In this document: piece by piece, positions 22,314 through 33,768 of the stretch | Numbering within the stretch: position 1 is the first letter of the stretch | Layout of the letters: every line of letters begins with the position of its first letter | From: Micractinium sp. NFX-FRZ | Taxonomy: Eukaryota; Chlorophyta; Trebouxiophyceae; Chlorellales; Chlorellaceae | Direction of reading: 5' to 3' | Length of the DNA: 64,000 nt | Assembly (NCBI GenBank): GCA_029339195.1 | Contig: JAPTJF010000260.1 | Coordinates: 22,561-86,560 of the forward strand | Translations under genes and position numbers: made by a program | The notes under the pieces: model-generated | Database searches by the model: none | The model's input: only the letters and a program-made list of their open reading frames with translations | Told to the model about the DNA's origin: nothing

Positions 22314-23125
22314 TGCCAGCGCCAGCTGGATCCTGCTGGCGAGCATGCCCTGTGCGCTCAGTCGTACTGGGAAGAGCGCCCCCCCGGTCAGCTGCTCTGT
22401 CTCCTCACCAAGAGTGGGCCTCTTTGGGGCATGAGCTGACGGCGGAAGCAGCACTGGCAGCAGCGATGCGGCAGTGACGATGCCGTGTGCAGTGGCTCTT
22501 ACATCGGGCACCACCACCACCTTCCTATCACCGTCCTATTACCTTTGTTTTCGGAGCGTGCTGCTGGTTTTGCCTGGCATGACCCTCCCACACCGCTGCT
22601 GCCGCCACCATTTCGTGAGCCCATGCGTTCTAGGAACCTGACCGGCAGAAAGTTTGTAGATCCATGCAAGCCAAGAAATGCCCCCGATTATCAACAGAGC
22701 GTGCAACAATACAGTACAGAACGCCACGACACGTGGTTGAGTCCCCGCAGCCTCGCGGGTATGGCGCCCGCCAGACTGGCGCCAGCGGTGCGCTGCGTCC
22801 CAGTATTCCAATTGCATGCGAGCTTGGTGTAAGGTGTGACCACAAGGCGGATGCAACGGCCAAGCAGGAGTGATGGCGTCAGCTTTCACATAACTGCACC
22901 TGTTCACCATGCAAGGGCCTTTTACAGCAGCGCTCTTCTAGCCAGAAAAGAAGGCACACAGGTTCAGTGATTGATTCAGGTGCTTGCAGACCAGCAGCAG
23001 GGAGGGAGCAGTGCAGATCGCAAGGGGAAATGGGGCAAGCTGGGGCAGCAGAAAGGCAGGCGGGCCTAGGAAGTTGCTGTGGGGCAGGTGCACGCTTGGA
23101 GCCGGGCGCCCGCCCACAGTGCATC
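22314..23125. other. Convergent 3' flanks of JMJD5 and the membrane-protein gene
   Basis: No coding exon is supported. TGTAA at 22828-22832 (plus) and TTACA at 22922-22926 (TGTAA on minus) fit the two 3' ends. Confidence 0.6.
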
Positions 23126-25704
23126 TTAGCTGCCAGCCACGGCGGTCACCTGCAGCAGCACGCCCGCCAGGCTGCACCCGATGGCCGCCACAAACGCAAT
23201 GGGGCTGGCCAGACCATGCACTGCCGCCTCTGTCACCACGGTGCCCAGCGGGCCGGCAGCCACCAGCGCCGCGCGGGCCTGCCGCGTGAGAGCGCCGCCA
23301 ATGAGCTGATCGGAGCAGACGGTGACCGCCATTGCCAGGGCGGACAGCAGGATCATGGTGACAGCTGGCACGGAGAGCTCGTGGTCAACCTGCAGGCACA
23401 GGCGGGGCGGGGAGGAGGGGAGGGGGCAGGGGTGGGTGGGTGGGTGGGCACTGAGGAGAGGAGCAGGGAGGCGGGGCGGAGTCTGAGGTGCGCTGGGACC
23501 GGGACTGTGGAGGCACGTTTGAAAGCGCTGTCTCGCACGCTGCCTCACGTGGGTGTGGGAAGAGCGGAGCTGTCCGCTCACCGGCTTTTGCGACGCTGTA
23601 GCCAGCAACAGCCAAGCCAAGCCAAGCCCCGCCCCCTCGGCGCCCCCACAACCTGAATGCAGCAACTCGATTCCCACTTGTGCCATGCCAAAGCCAGCCC
23701 CATGCCGCACTCACCAGCTCGCTTCCCTCTCGCAGCACCAGCCCCAGCAGCAGCATGGGCAGCGGCGGCAGCACATGCTGGACATATGCCAGGGTGGCGC
23801 CATCAAGTGCCCCCTGAGCATCCGCCAGCTGGCGCAGCACGCCACCCAGCGCCGACTGCGGCAGCAGCTCCGGACGCTGGCGCAGCTGCGCCCAAGCCGC
23901 GCCCGCCGCCTCCAGCGCTGCCCAGGAGAGCAAGGCCACCAGGCCCCACAGGCCGGGGAACAGCACCAGCAGCGCCGCAGCTGCACACACAATGGAGTCA
24001 GCTAGGTGAGTGACGTGGGTGGTGGGCAGTCAAAGGGCCGTGCAGGGCTGCTGGGACTGGTACAGACATGCCAGGGGCCGACAGCAAAGCATGCAACACG
24101 TTGCGGCAGCGTGCAGGCGCCCCGGGAGTTTGCTGCCTCATATGCTGTCCTGCCCCGCCCCGCCCTGCCCTATGCCCCGCTGGCCTGCACCTGTGCAGCC
24201 GCCGCCGATGCCAAGCCCAATCAACCGCGGCCCAGGTGGCATCCTCTTGTTCGCAGCAAGCTCCACCGCTGCCCGCAGCGCGTGCGGCATCGTGGCGGTC
24301 CAGCAGAGCACCACAAACACGGAGCAGTGCAGCACCGCCCAAAACAGCGCGAGCGCCTGCGGCGCAGGGTAGGGCAAGGTGTGGGCCGGCGGCAGCAGGA
24401 GTGGCAGAATGGGGTGGAAAGTGCACAGGGCAGAAGGGGGAGCAAAACTCAGCCCGGGGCTGCAGCAGCGCATACCGCAGCAGGCTTCCCCACTCGGCAC
24501 GCCACAGTCACAGGCACACACACCAGCTGGCAGGCAGCAGGCACACCATTCTGGGATTCAGCAAGCCCCCAGCCCAGCAGCGGCGCCCCTCCCCTCTGCC
24601 CACCTGCAGACCCGCCAGTGTCGCCGCCACCAGACCGCCTTGCAGCGTGCGCAGGCTGAGCGGGCGCAGCTCCAGCGCGCCCTGTGCGCCCAGCAGGCGC
24701 AGCGCGCCGGCGGTGGGCAAAAAGTGCAGGAAGAGCAGCAGGGCGGGGGTGGCCAGTGCTTCGAGGGAGGACTGCACGGCAGGGAGGCAGGAGGGGGTTG
24801 TGAGCAAAGCAAAGCGGGGCCGAGGCGCCAGCAGATGGCATGTGCAGGCAGAGACGCGGAACAGCAGCCAGAATCGAGAAAAGGCCGATAGGCCACACGC
24901 ACGGGCATGCCCTGTGAACAGGCAAGCTGCGAGGCGGAACACCGATCCCCCGCTGCTGAACCGGACACCACTGGCACCTGCCCCCGTGGCACAGCCCATG
25001 TGGCGGTGCACAGGCACGCACACAAGTTCCCAATGCCAGCACGGCCAGCAGGGGAGCCCACCAGATCCAACCCGGCCAGCGCCCCGGCCAGCACCCCAGC
25101 CAGCGCGCCTCCCAGAGCAGCACCCATCTGACCTTCAAGAAGACCAGCTGCACTGCCTGCGCCGCCACAAACACGGTGCCCAGCACATAGGTGCGCGCCC
25201 CCTCGATGACCGCCTGTGCTTGCAGGAAGTCCTCGTCAAACGAGGTGACAGGCAGGCGCTGAGCAGTCGCCCCGCCGCCGGTGCCGCCGGGCGCAGCACC
25301 CGCATGAGTGCTCCCGCCGCTGCTGCCCACCCCCGCCGCCTTGGCAGCCGCTAGAAGGTCCTTGCCCTTGCTTTGGTTCAGCACCTTGGCAAAGTATGCC
25401 TCGCCGGCTGCAGTGTATAGGGGACGCGGGCTCGGGAGTCGGGCAGGGGGAAGCAGGCGGGTGGCGGCGGCAGCAAGGCTGGCGGCGGCGGCGGCGAGCA
25501 GGCACACAGCAGTCGGCGGGCGATGTGCGCGGTTTGCGCACTGCAATTGTGATGCCCTATCCTCACGGCGCTCCGTATGTGCCCTGCAAGCCGCAGATCA
25601 CAGACGCAAGACGCACCCGCTTTCAGCCGCTGCCGCCGCTCCTCCTCTGCGCTGAGATCCAAGGGCGGCGAGGGCGCCGATGTTTGCACCTGAGCCTCCG
25701 CCAT
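23126..25704 (-). CDS. Multi-pass membrane protein of unknown family
   Basis: Six exons on the minus strand (25704-25617, 25407-25133, 24771-24604, 24356-24191, 23980-23715, 23389-23126) give 408 aa. The short N-terminus (MAEAQVQTSAPSPP) is polar and acidic. A soluble part follows (YFAKVLNQSKGKDLL, a Gly-rich linker, FDEDFLQAQAV). After that there are about seven to eight hydrophobic segments: TYVLGTVFVAAQAVQLVF, the LLLFLHFLP region, LFWAVLHCSVFVVLCW, LLVLFPGLWGLVALL, LPPLPMLLLGLVL, ILLSALAMAVTV and a final Ala/Gly-rich pair. No charged motif or family signature was recognised. No plastid or mitochondrial signal is clear. The exon frames all join, so the gene model is more certain than its function. 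Confidence 0.7.
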
Positions 25705-26690
25705 GGCTTGCCGCAAGGGTGGAGGCTGGGGAGCGGTACCTCGCGGCGCAGGCTGCGTGCAAGGGCCTGAAGAGTTAACACTATGGCCGGTGAGCAACTG
25801 ATGCGATCGGGGGTGCTGCAACTTCAGCCCTGCCCCATCTGGAGGGCGCAGCGCGCGCGGCACGCCACTGGCGGCGAAGGCACCGCCGGTGAGATGGTCA
25901 GGCAGCAATTGGCAAAGTGGAGTTCCAATTCCACTAATTTTATTGTAAACGGGAGACCTCCAAACTCGCCGTGTATGTGGGCAACAGCAGAAGCTAGGAA
26001 GGCATAGCGCGCAAGGCTGCCCAGGCAGGCACCTGGTGCGGCCGACGCTCAAGTGTGGCATGGAATGCAGACCTGCCGAGCGTACAGGAAGCAACGCTGT
26101 TGTGATGGGGGGCGGTGTTCGGTAGTGTTGGTTGCAAGGCACAGCAACCTCCGGCGTGAGCTGATACTGGGGCAGGGGGCAGGCTGGGGAGGCGGGCAAG
26201 CGGGCAGGAGCAGGGTGGGCGTTGGCTGGCGCGACAAATGCACCTCGGCCGTCATGACATGATATGTATGCCGAGCAGCGGGCGCAGGATTTGCAGCGGG
26301 GCAACAGTGCGGCTGAGCAGCGGCCAGAGTTGAGACAAGTGCTTGCAGAGGCTAAGCTTCAGCAGGCAGAGCAGGGCAGAGGTTTGGCAGAGCAGCAGGC
26401 AGAGCTGCTGAAGATGCGGCTGCAAGTTGCGGAGCTGGAGAAAGAAGCAGTTGAGCGGCGGGCACAGCTGGCAAAGAGCATTGTACAGGCTGCCTGTTTC
26501 TGTCAGTGTTTGATGTAACACGCCCCTCGCTGTTTTGGCTTTACACACTTGGTTGAACAGCGGCACAGAGCCTTCAAAGCAGTGGGCAGTATCATGCAAA
26601 CGGTGCGTGCAAGAAAGCACGGTGGGGTGGCCGGCTAGCCACGGCTGTTGAAAAGCTGCTGGCCGGGGCGGCAGAGCGCGCGAGGGCTGC
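25705..26690. other. Region between membrane-protein gene and F-box/LRR gene
   Basis: It holds the upstream region of the minus-strand membrane-protein gene, a small plus-strand coiled-coil reading frame (listed separately), and the 3' flank of the F-box/LRR gene with TTACA at 26541-26545 (TGTAA on minus). Confidence 0.55.
26264..26518 (+). CDS. Small coiled-coil reading frame, possible gene fragment
   Basis: 84 codons from ATG to TAA, rich in Ala, Glu, Gln and Leu, with a heptad-like pattern (AEQRPELRQVLAEAKLQQAEQ, then LLKMRLQVAELEKEA). The stop overlaps a TGTAA at 26514-26518. It does not overlap other exons. It could be a small gene, the last exon of an unseen gene, or a remnant of a coiled-coil gene. 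No function is assigned. Confidence 0.3.
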   Translation: MYAEQRAQDLQRGNSAAEQRPELRQVLAEAKLQQAEQGRGLAEQQAELLKMRLQVAELEKEAVERRAQLAKSIVQAACFCQCLM

Positions 26691-28741
26691 TCATGCTGCC
26701 CACAGGTCCAGCTGGACGCCCTCATAGCCCGCTGCTATCACAGGCGGGATGCGCACGCCAGGCAGCCTGGCGGCAGCCTGGGACAGCAGGCGCAGCGCCG
26801 GACTGGGCATGGGCTGCAGCTCGGCGGCAATGCCAGGTGCAGGCTGGAAGTTGAAGAACTGGAGGGTGCTGAGGTGAGGCATGGCTGCCAAGTGGTCCAT
26901 CAGCTGGGGCAGCAGGCGCCTGTGCAATGGCGCCTGCTGCTGGGGCACGCCTTGCCTGTACGGTGGCCCGTTTGCGACGACACGCAGCTGGCGGAGCTGG
27001 CTGCACCCAGCCAGCATGTCGGGCGAGTCGCACAGCGCAGGCCAGTCGCACACCAGGGTGTGCAGGTGCTTCAGGTGGGGCGCTGCTGCCGCCGGCAGCT
27101 GGCTGGCAGCGCCGCACTGCACCTCTAGGCTGCGCAGGTGCTGGGGGGCAGGCTGCCAGGCCTGCCAGAAGCGTTGCTGATGCTCGCCAGGTGCCAGGGC
27201 CCAGTTGGAAGCCGCCAGAGACAGAGCTTCAAGCTGGGGCAGCTGGGAGAGCGCCTGCCCCAGCTCCTCTGCCACTGCTGAGCTCGCCCCCTCACTCAGC
27301 CCCGCGATGAGCAGCCGCCTCAGCTGAGTAAGCGCACCGATCTGGGGCGGCACCACCTGCTTGTGCGAGTGCAGCTGCAGGCACGCAAGGCACTGGGGTT
27401 GGATGACATTAGCGCAGCTCGCAGCAACAATGCTTCGAGTCAAGGCATGCTGGGCTGGAGGCACCGTCAGAACAGGGCAGACAGGCAGGCAGGCAGGCTG
27501 GCTGGCTAACAGGAGCAGCACCCATGGCGCACCTGCAGCTCCTCGAGCCTGTCTGCGCATTCGGTCAGGAGCGAGTAGTCCTCCGCCGCCTCCACGGGCG
27601 GGAACTGAAGGTTGCATACCACCAGCCGGCGCAGGCGGGGCAAGCTTGCCAGCGCGCCAGGGTGCAGCTGCATGTCGGACTGCGAGAGGTCCAGGCTGGC
27701 GAGGCTGCTGCTGGCCAGGTGCCAGTCGCGCAGGAGCTCCAGAACCAACCCACCGCCCTCGTAATACGCCATGTTGGCCCTGAGGTTGAGGCTGCGCAGC
27801 GCTGGCAGGTGGCGCAGCACGTGCGGCGCCAACACCACATGCGGTGCCACAACCTCCAGGTGCTGCAACTGGCGGCACGGCAGCAGCCAGGCACCCAGAT
27901 CGGGCAGGCAAAGGTCCTCGATGGCTTCCGTGATTGGGTCAATGACACTGATGCCTGGGAAGTCCTGCAGGCAGAGAGCAGCAGGTGCGCCAGGGGGGCG
28001 CCCAGGCAGGGTGGCCAGGTAAGCAAGCCACGCAGCTTGGCAGGTGGGGAGTGTGGGCTGCTGGCTCATTAGGTTCTCGACCTTCATGCAGTATGGGCAG
28101 CACATCTTGCTGCAGGCGGGGGGCAGGGTGGCACATGCTGCTGTAGGTTCTTTACGTTCTGAATAATCTAACAGGCATTTGACACCGGCAGCACACCAGT
28201 GGTTAGCTCCGAGCATGAACAGCGTGCAGGGGTGAGCAGCAGCCCTCCCAGCACACCTGCACGATCGCCAGCTGCTGCAGCCGCGGTGAACAGTGCGACA
28301 CCACTGCGCCCAGGCTGATCCAGGAGTGAGCTAGCGTGGCCAGCGTCACCCCTACAGAGTCCACATCCAGGCGCAGGTGCAGGCGCAGCTGCCGCGGAGG
28401 CGCGGCGCGGGAGCAGAGCCAGGACAGCAGGGAGCTGAAGCACCGAGACTGCACGACTGTGTCGCAGCTTCCAGCCCAGCTGACGGCCTCCCACAGCACA
28501 GAGCTGCTGCGGCTGACATCCCGCCAGCGCCGGCACACGTGTTCAACCACCGGCCTGCAGGCGGCGGCGGCGAGGCAGGATATGCATCTGAGGTGAGGGG
28601 CAGGCGCCATCTGCAGTCGAAGCTTCCCGTCGTTGCTGCCACCGGGCGGTTCGGCCGGCATACTCGCCTGGCGGGCGGCTCGATCGCCAAAAACACGACC
28701 TCCAGCAGGCTGTCCTGGAGGGCGGCGATGGTGGCAGCCAT
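26691..28741 (-). CDS. F-box/leucine-rich-repeat protein
   Basis: Four exons on the minus strand (28741-28668, 28587-28257, 27964-27533, 27449-26691) give 531 aa. An F-box-like N-terminus (LQDSLLEVVFLAI, then RPVVEHVCRRWRDVSRSSSVLW) is followed by irregular leucine-rich repeats such as LRSLNLRANM, LASLDLSQSDM, LRRLVVCNL, LRRLLIAGLS, LEALSLAASN and LRSLEVQCGA. Such proteins usually serve as substrate receptors of SCF ubiquitin ligases, with the F-box binding Skp1; the substrate cannot be told. The repeats are degenerate, as is common in algal F-box/LRR families. Intron 1 has a GC donor (AG|GCGAGT). TTACA at 26541-26545 fits a minus-strand poly(A) signal. The start is the first Met before the F-box. 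Confidence 0.82.
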
Positions 28742-29465
28742 ATCGAAGTTGATGTGTCTGCCCTCAGCTAATAATGAACGGTTCGACGGTTGCAGTGCTC
28801 TCTGGATGGCAATTCAGCGCAGCATGCCAAGCACGACCGCTCCCGCCACACCCGCTCCCGCGCTCTGTTGGCTCATGGGCAGGCCACAAGCTAGTCATGT
28901 GCTGGAGCTCTGTATATGCAGTTCTCGGCCGAACAGAATGCGAGGACATCTTTGATTGACGTTGCTGAGCTTCCACCGTCACGGCAAGCGGCACGTGGGG
29001 AAGGTGTGGACTCCAACGGCCTCCTCCCACGCCGCTGCCCATTGTGCTCATGCTAGCGGAGGCTTACGCCGGCGGCGCCGGCTGATGCTAGCGGCAGCAC
29101 CGCTTCCCAAGGCGAAGCGGCGCTGTCACGCCGTTTGGCCACTCCGACTGGGGCCGCCGCCCGTGGCGCCCAACATACATGCTTGCATCGACATTGAACA
29201 GCCGCAATGAGTTCAAGGGCCGATGTGCCAATGAGCATCTCCTGCCTGGAGGGTTGTACTGGCGTGAACTCGGCCTGAAGTCCCTCTTCCTGGCCATGCC
29301 ACGCTCCATGTCCCCGCCCCGTGCAATCACAACTACGCATCAAGGCCTGTGATTTCAAGCGAGGCCGACGGGCCGCATATTGGACAGCAGCAAAATATCA
29401 CTGCCCATTTCCCCCGCCATTCCGCCCTGCCGCCCGCCAGCCCAGCCCGCAGTGCAACCAGCGAG
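28742..29465. promoter_or_regulatory. Upstream region between divergent F-box/LRR and cyclin-box genes
   Basis: About 720 bp between opposing starts. No exon with family resemblance was found. An in-frame upstream Met for the cyclin-box gene exists at 29349, so the true start may lie inside this stretch. Confidence 0.5.
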
Positions 29466-31447
29466 ATGCTGGCCGCACACGACGTCTTGCGGCTGTGCGG
29501 CGCACATGGCGGAGGAGGGAGTGAAGAGTCGTGGGAGGAGTTTGGCGAAACTCCGGGCAACGAGGTGCGCTTGATCTCGCGAAGCGAGGGTTGCGGAGCG
29601 AGGCACACCGTTGGGAGGGGGCCACATGCTATCAGCGTCTTGCCGTCTCCCACACCTTTGGGGGGGCATTGTGTTGTTGTGCCCACACCTTTGCCGTGCC
29701 GCTCCGCCGGCCTGCATGAGGGCGCACTGAATTTGCCCTGCAAGCCACTGCTGCAGACGGCCACCATCGGCTGATTGCCGACCGCATTGGTATTCGCACA
29801 CTCACCGCCGCCGCACGCCCGCTTCACACCCGCCTCTGCGCCGCATTTGAAATGCTGCCTGCCTGCCTGCCTGCCTGCCTGCAGGACCGCGCCACTCGTC
29901 CCAAGCGCCAGCGCCTGCCGCCGAGCGCCAGCAGCATCAGCAGCAGCCCAAGCAGCAGTGACGACAACAGTGAGCAGTACGTGCGGTGCGCGCCCACCGC
30001 CGGCGCCGCATGCACGGCCGCACCGCCGCCCCCCGCTGCAGCACCCGCAGGAGAGGCTCACCCCGGGGGCACCCCTTGGCAGGCGTCCCTGCTCTACGGC
30101 TATGTGCAGAAGTGCCTGGAAGCTCTGGTGAACCTGCACCCCGTGTGTGCAGCCATCCACGACGCCAAGGCGGCTGAGCTGGCATGCGCCATCTTCAGGT
30201 GTGTGTGCCGGCACGTGCAGAGAGGCATGAGGGTAGGGTGCCCCGTTGCTGGTCAGGCCCACGCCGGCTACCGCGCACACGCCGCTGCCCACCCTTGCGC
30301 CTGCCCCCCTCCTGTTCTGCTGCAGGCACTCGTACCTGCGGCGCAGCCCGGCGGGGCGGGCCGCGATCGAGGGCGAGCACATTGTGGCCCAAGCCATGCT
30401 GGCGGCCAGCTTCTGGCTGGCTCTCAAGTTTGTGGCCACCCGCAGCACCACCCCTGACGCCCAGCTGCTGCACCGAATCACCGGTGAGGAAGGCATCACC
30501 ATAGTAGGGCTGGCATGGCTTGGCTTGGCTGGCGGCACAGCTTGTGCCACCAGGGCATGCACATTGCCACCGTGACCGCGCGTCCACCACCTCCACACAG
30601 TGCTCCAACCGCGCTGTGCACGTTCTCGGTGCAGCCTCTGCCTGGCCTGCAACCACACAGATGTGTTGCCCACCCTGCCGCTGCCCACGCCCCTCCTGCC
30701 GACCCACCAGTCCTCCCTCCTCCCCACCTCCCCGCCCTCCCCGCCTGCAGGCGTCCCCTCCGCCTTTTTGCGCCAGCAGGAGCGCGAGATCCTGGCCACC
30801 TTGAACTGGGACCTGATGACCCCCGCCCGAGAGGTGAGCTGCGGGAGCGGCTGCGCAGGGGGCCACACGCAGCTGACAGCGGGGAGGGAGCCGCCGTGCA
30901 TCACAGGCCAGCATCGCAGCGCGGCAGGGGGGCGCATGTGCAAGCATGCAGCGGGGGTGGGCGCGCTGCTTCTTGGCCGGCCAGCCGAGCACAGGGATTG
31001 GCTGCACTCTGCCGCCCCAGCCGGTGCTGTGTGTGCTGCTGCCCTGCACGGCACGGAACGCTGCACACTGCCCCACCTTCCGAGCAGCTGCCTCCAACTG
31101 TGTGCGCCGCTGTCCATGCTGTGCAGGTGGGCGCTGTGGGCGCTGTGGACGTCCTGACCGACTCAGTCAGCCAGGAGCAGCAGGCACAGCTGGCCCTGCT
31201 GGCGCTGCACTCGCTGCCGCCTCTCGCAACAGCACACGCGGAAGTGCAGCAGGCACCCAGTCTGGCACCCTGCCAGCCCCACGAGCCCGCCCCCGCTGCC
31301 CTGCCGCCTGCCGCCGCTGCAGCAGTGACCAGCAGCAGCCAGCAGCAGCGTTCCCTCACCTCAGTCCCCCTGGCACTGCTGCTGGCCGGCAGCGGGCCCG
31401 GCAGGGCGCAGCCTGGTAACCTGCTGGGTGCGCCGCTGCCGCGGTAA
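29466..31447 (+). CDS. Cyclin-box protein
   Basis: Five exons (29466-29564, 29885-30198, 30326-30483, 30751-30833, 31127-31447) give 324 aa. A cyclin fold spans roughly residues 85-205, with helices such as LYGYVQKCLEALVNL and VAQAMLAASFWLALKFVA. The LALKF lysine and the QQEREILATLNWDL stretch match the conserved Lys and the E-x-x-IL-x-x-L-x-W-x-L pattern of cyclin boxes. Residues 34-75 are basic then Ser-rich (possibly nuclear). The C-terminal ~80 residues are Ala/Pro-rich. It would bind and activate a CDK. The class cannot be assigned, and there is no reason to pair it with the CDK8 gene further along. An alternative start at 29349 would add 39 residues. Exon 2 acceptor is formed by a CTGC microsatellite. 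Confidence 0.72.
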
Positions 31448-33768
31448 GCGGCTGTGCTGCAGCCTGCCTGCCTGCCTGCTTCAACAGCGGCATGCTTGGC
31501 ACCACGCGTGGCGGCATGCCTGCATCTGGCGTCCGGAGGAGGCGCCCACGGCTGCAAGACTGCCAGCCTGCTGCTGCCCACCGTCAACACCGCGGGCCTG
31601 CCTGTCGGCCCGGCCCTCCAGAGCGCACCGCCTGCCCCCTGAGCAGGCAAGCAAACGTATCGTAACCCCCACCCCCCCGCAACATCCTGAGCACGAGACC
31701 CAACGCCCGGAGCACCAGACCCCCGCAACGTCCTGAGCATGGGACCCAACGTCCCGCGTGTCACATGCACCGGTTTTGCCCCACCTCCTGCCTCGTCCCT
31801 GACACACCAAAGCCTTGGCAATGAAGGGACGGGCCGGTGCTTGTATGCCATCCCCCTCTCTCTCCCTCCAATCTTTTTTGCCCAAGAACTGATCAACCCC
31901 CCCTCCCGGTGAGATGGCTCCCCTAGTAGACTTGACTCGACTTGATAGGCAGCCCGCATTACGCACAAGAGGCAGCGCCCCCTTTGATCCATCTTTGTTG
32001 TCATCCCATCCTCCTCTTCTGGAGAGAGAACGCCCGTATTGGAGCACTCCCAGCACTCCCATCCCGCTCCCCGGCAAGCCCGCCCCCTGCCCTTCCATCA
32101 CTGCTCAGTCCCCCTTTCATGTCTTCCCGATCCAAGGCTGCCACCGAGCGCTGTCACACTGGGATTGCTCATTCCTGCCTTTCCTGCCTTTCCTGCCGTT
32201 CTGCCTATCTGCTGCCAGCACTATGGGGGGCTCCCCACCACCCCGGTGTGGCCCCGCCACCACCACCCAAGCTTAACCCCCGCCTACACCACTATGTATG
32301 CCCCACTCACCCCACTGTGTGGGGACTCACCATAGTATGTGGGCCAGGTCCCCATACCCGAGCGTGTCCCCACCCACCCCGCTTTCTGTGCCGCCATTCC
32401 CCGCTACGTCCCTCCCCACCCCCCCACCCACACACCCCCACGCACACACACACACACACACATGCAACTTTGGGCCCCTCCCCTCCCCTCGACAGGGGCC
32501 CAACACCCGCCGCACCAAGAGAGAGACTCCACCCCGATATGACGCTGACAAGCGCCGCACAATGGGGACCCCTCTGCCCCTCCGCCATGGGCCCAACACC
32601 TGCCCACACTATGGGAACCGCCACGTCCCGCTACGGCGACACCACCCGCCAGCACTTTGGGAGCCCCCACTTCGGCCCTGCAACAGCCCGGCCCTCCCCC
32701 ATGCGGGGCGCCCAACACACACACACCCTGCGGTGCAACAGCGTGCCACAACCCTGCAACTAAATGCATCACCCAATGCGCCGCTCCCATCTGGCTGTCC
32801 CCGTGCATGCCTGCACTACTGCTCTGCAGTGCCTGCTGTACCGCCCATGTGCACCGCGACATGGTACAGCTCCCCACCCCGCGTGTGCTGCACCACTGGC
32901 ATGCACCACGTCCTCAGAGCGCCCATGTGTTCTGTGCACTGCTACCCGCTGCTTCCTTCCCGCACCCTTGAGAGCTGCACGCTGCTTCCTTCCCGCTGCT
33001 TCCTTCGTCTCTTCCCGTCCCACCACCCATAACCCCCACATTACGTATGGCTCCATCCATGTATTCATCTCTCCTCTCCCTCCCGTGCATCCCGCAAGCC
33101 GCGGCGCCCGCCGGGCACCCCAACGCCCCAGCCCTGGGCCAGCTCCATTTTCTGGGTACAGTAGTAGTACGTTTGAGAGAGTATGAGGCAGAAGCAGTGT
33201 AATCAGCCCTGCAAGGCCGCGCATTTGGTACCAGGCAGGGCGACAGAAGGCGCAGCAGGTGTGCACACCAGGCAGGGACGCCAGGTGTATTCAAAAGGTC
33301 TTATTTTTTGATACCAGGCAGCAGGCGTGCGACAGTCCCTTCACGTGGCAACGTCCGGCCCTGCTGGGCAGCTGGCACAACAACCAGAGACATGCCAGTG
33401 GGGAGGGTCACCTGCGCTGCCTGGCGTCGCTGCCCCTGGTGCATGCTGCAACAGTGTCGACAGCACCTCGTGTATGTGCGCCGCCCTTCCCTCCGGCCCT
33501 GAAACAAACCCTGTGCCCATCGCGCTCATGTGCCAGCTTGGATCACAGTAGTGTTGAAACAGAGCTTGGAGAGCAAGGTGGGCAAATGCTTGAATAGCAA
33601 ACAACATCATATACATTACGTCCAAGTAGTGCCAGGAGGCTGCATGGCGCGGGCCAGGCCAGAGCCACCAGCGGCGAAAAGCACTTTGCGCCTGTCCACA
33701 GCTGCCTGCCTGGCCAGCAGCACTGTGTGCCAGCCTGGCATGAGGTCGCGTGCCAGCCTGGCGCCAGG
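31448..33768. other. 2.3 kb gene-free region between convergent cyclin-box and cyclophilin genes
   Basis: Reading frames here are short, C-rich and lack family resemblance or splice-compatible exons. It contains a CA/AC microsatellite at 32446-32462 and, from about 32220 to 32760, loosely repetitive C-rich text. Nothing functional could be supported. Confidence 0.5.
32446..32462. repeat. CA microsatellite
   Basis: A short ACAC run within the gene-free C-rich region. Confidence 0.8.

Noticed and set aside
24068..25354. 428-codon plus-strand frame
   Set aside because: Antisense to exons of the membrane-protein gene, low complexity, no recognisable domain.
29333..31117. 594-codon open frame on the minus strand
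   Set aside because: It runs antisense through all early exons of the cyclin-box gene. It has no family resemblance, and long antisense frames are expected in such GC-rich DNA.
29466..31447. Cyclin C, partner of the CDK8 in the same window
   Set aside because: The cyclin box lacks clear cyclin C hallmarks, and mere proximity of 22 kb is no evidence.
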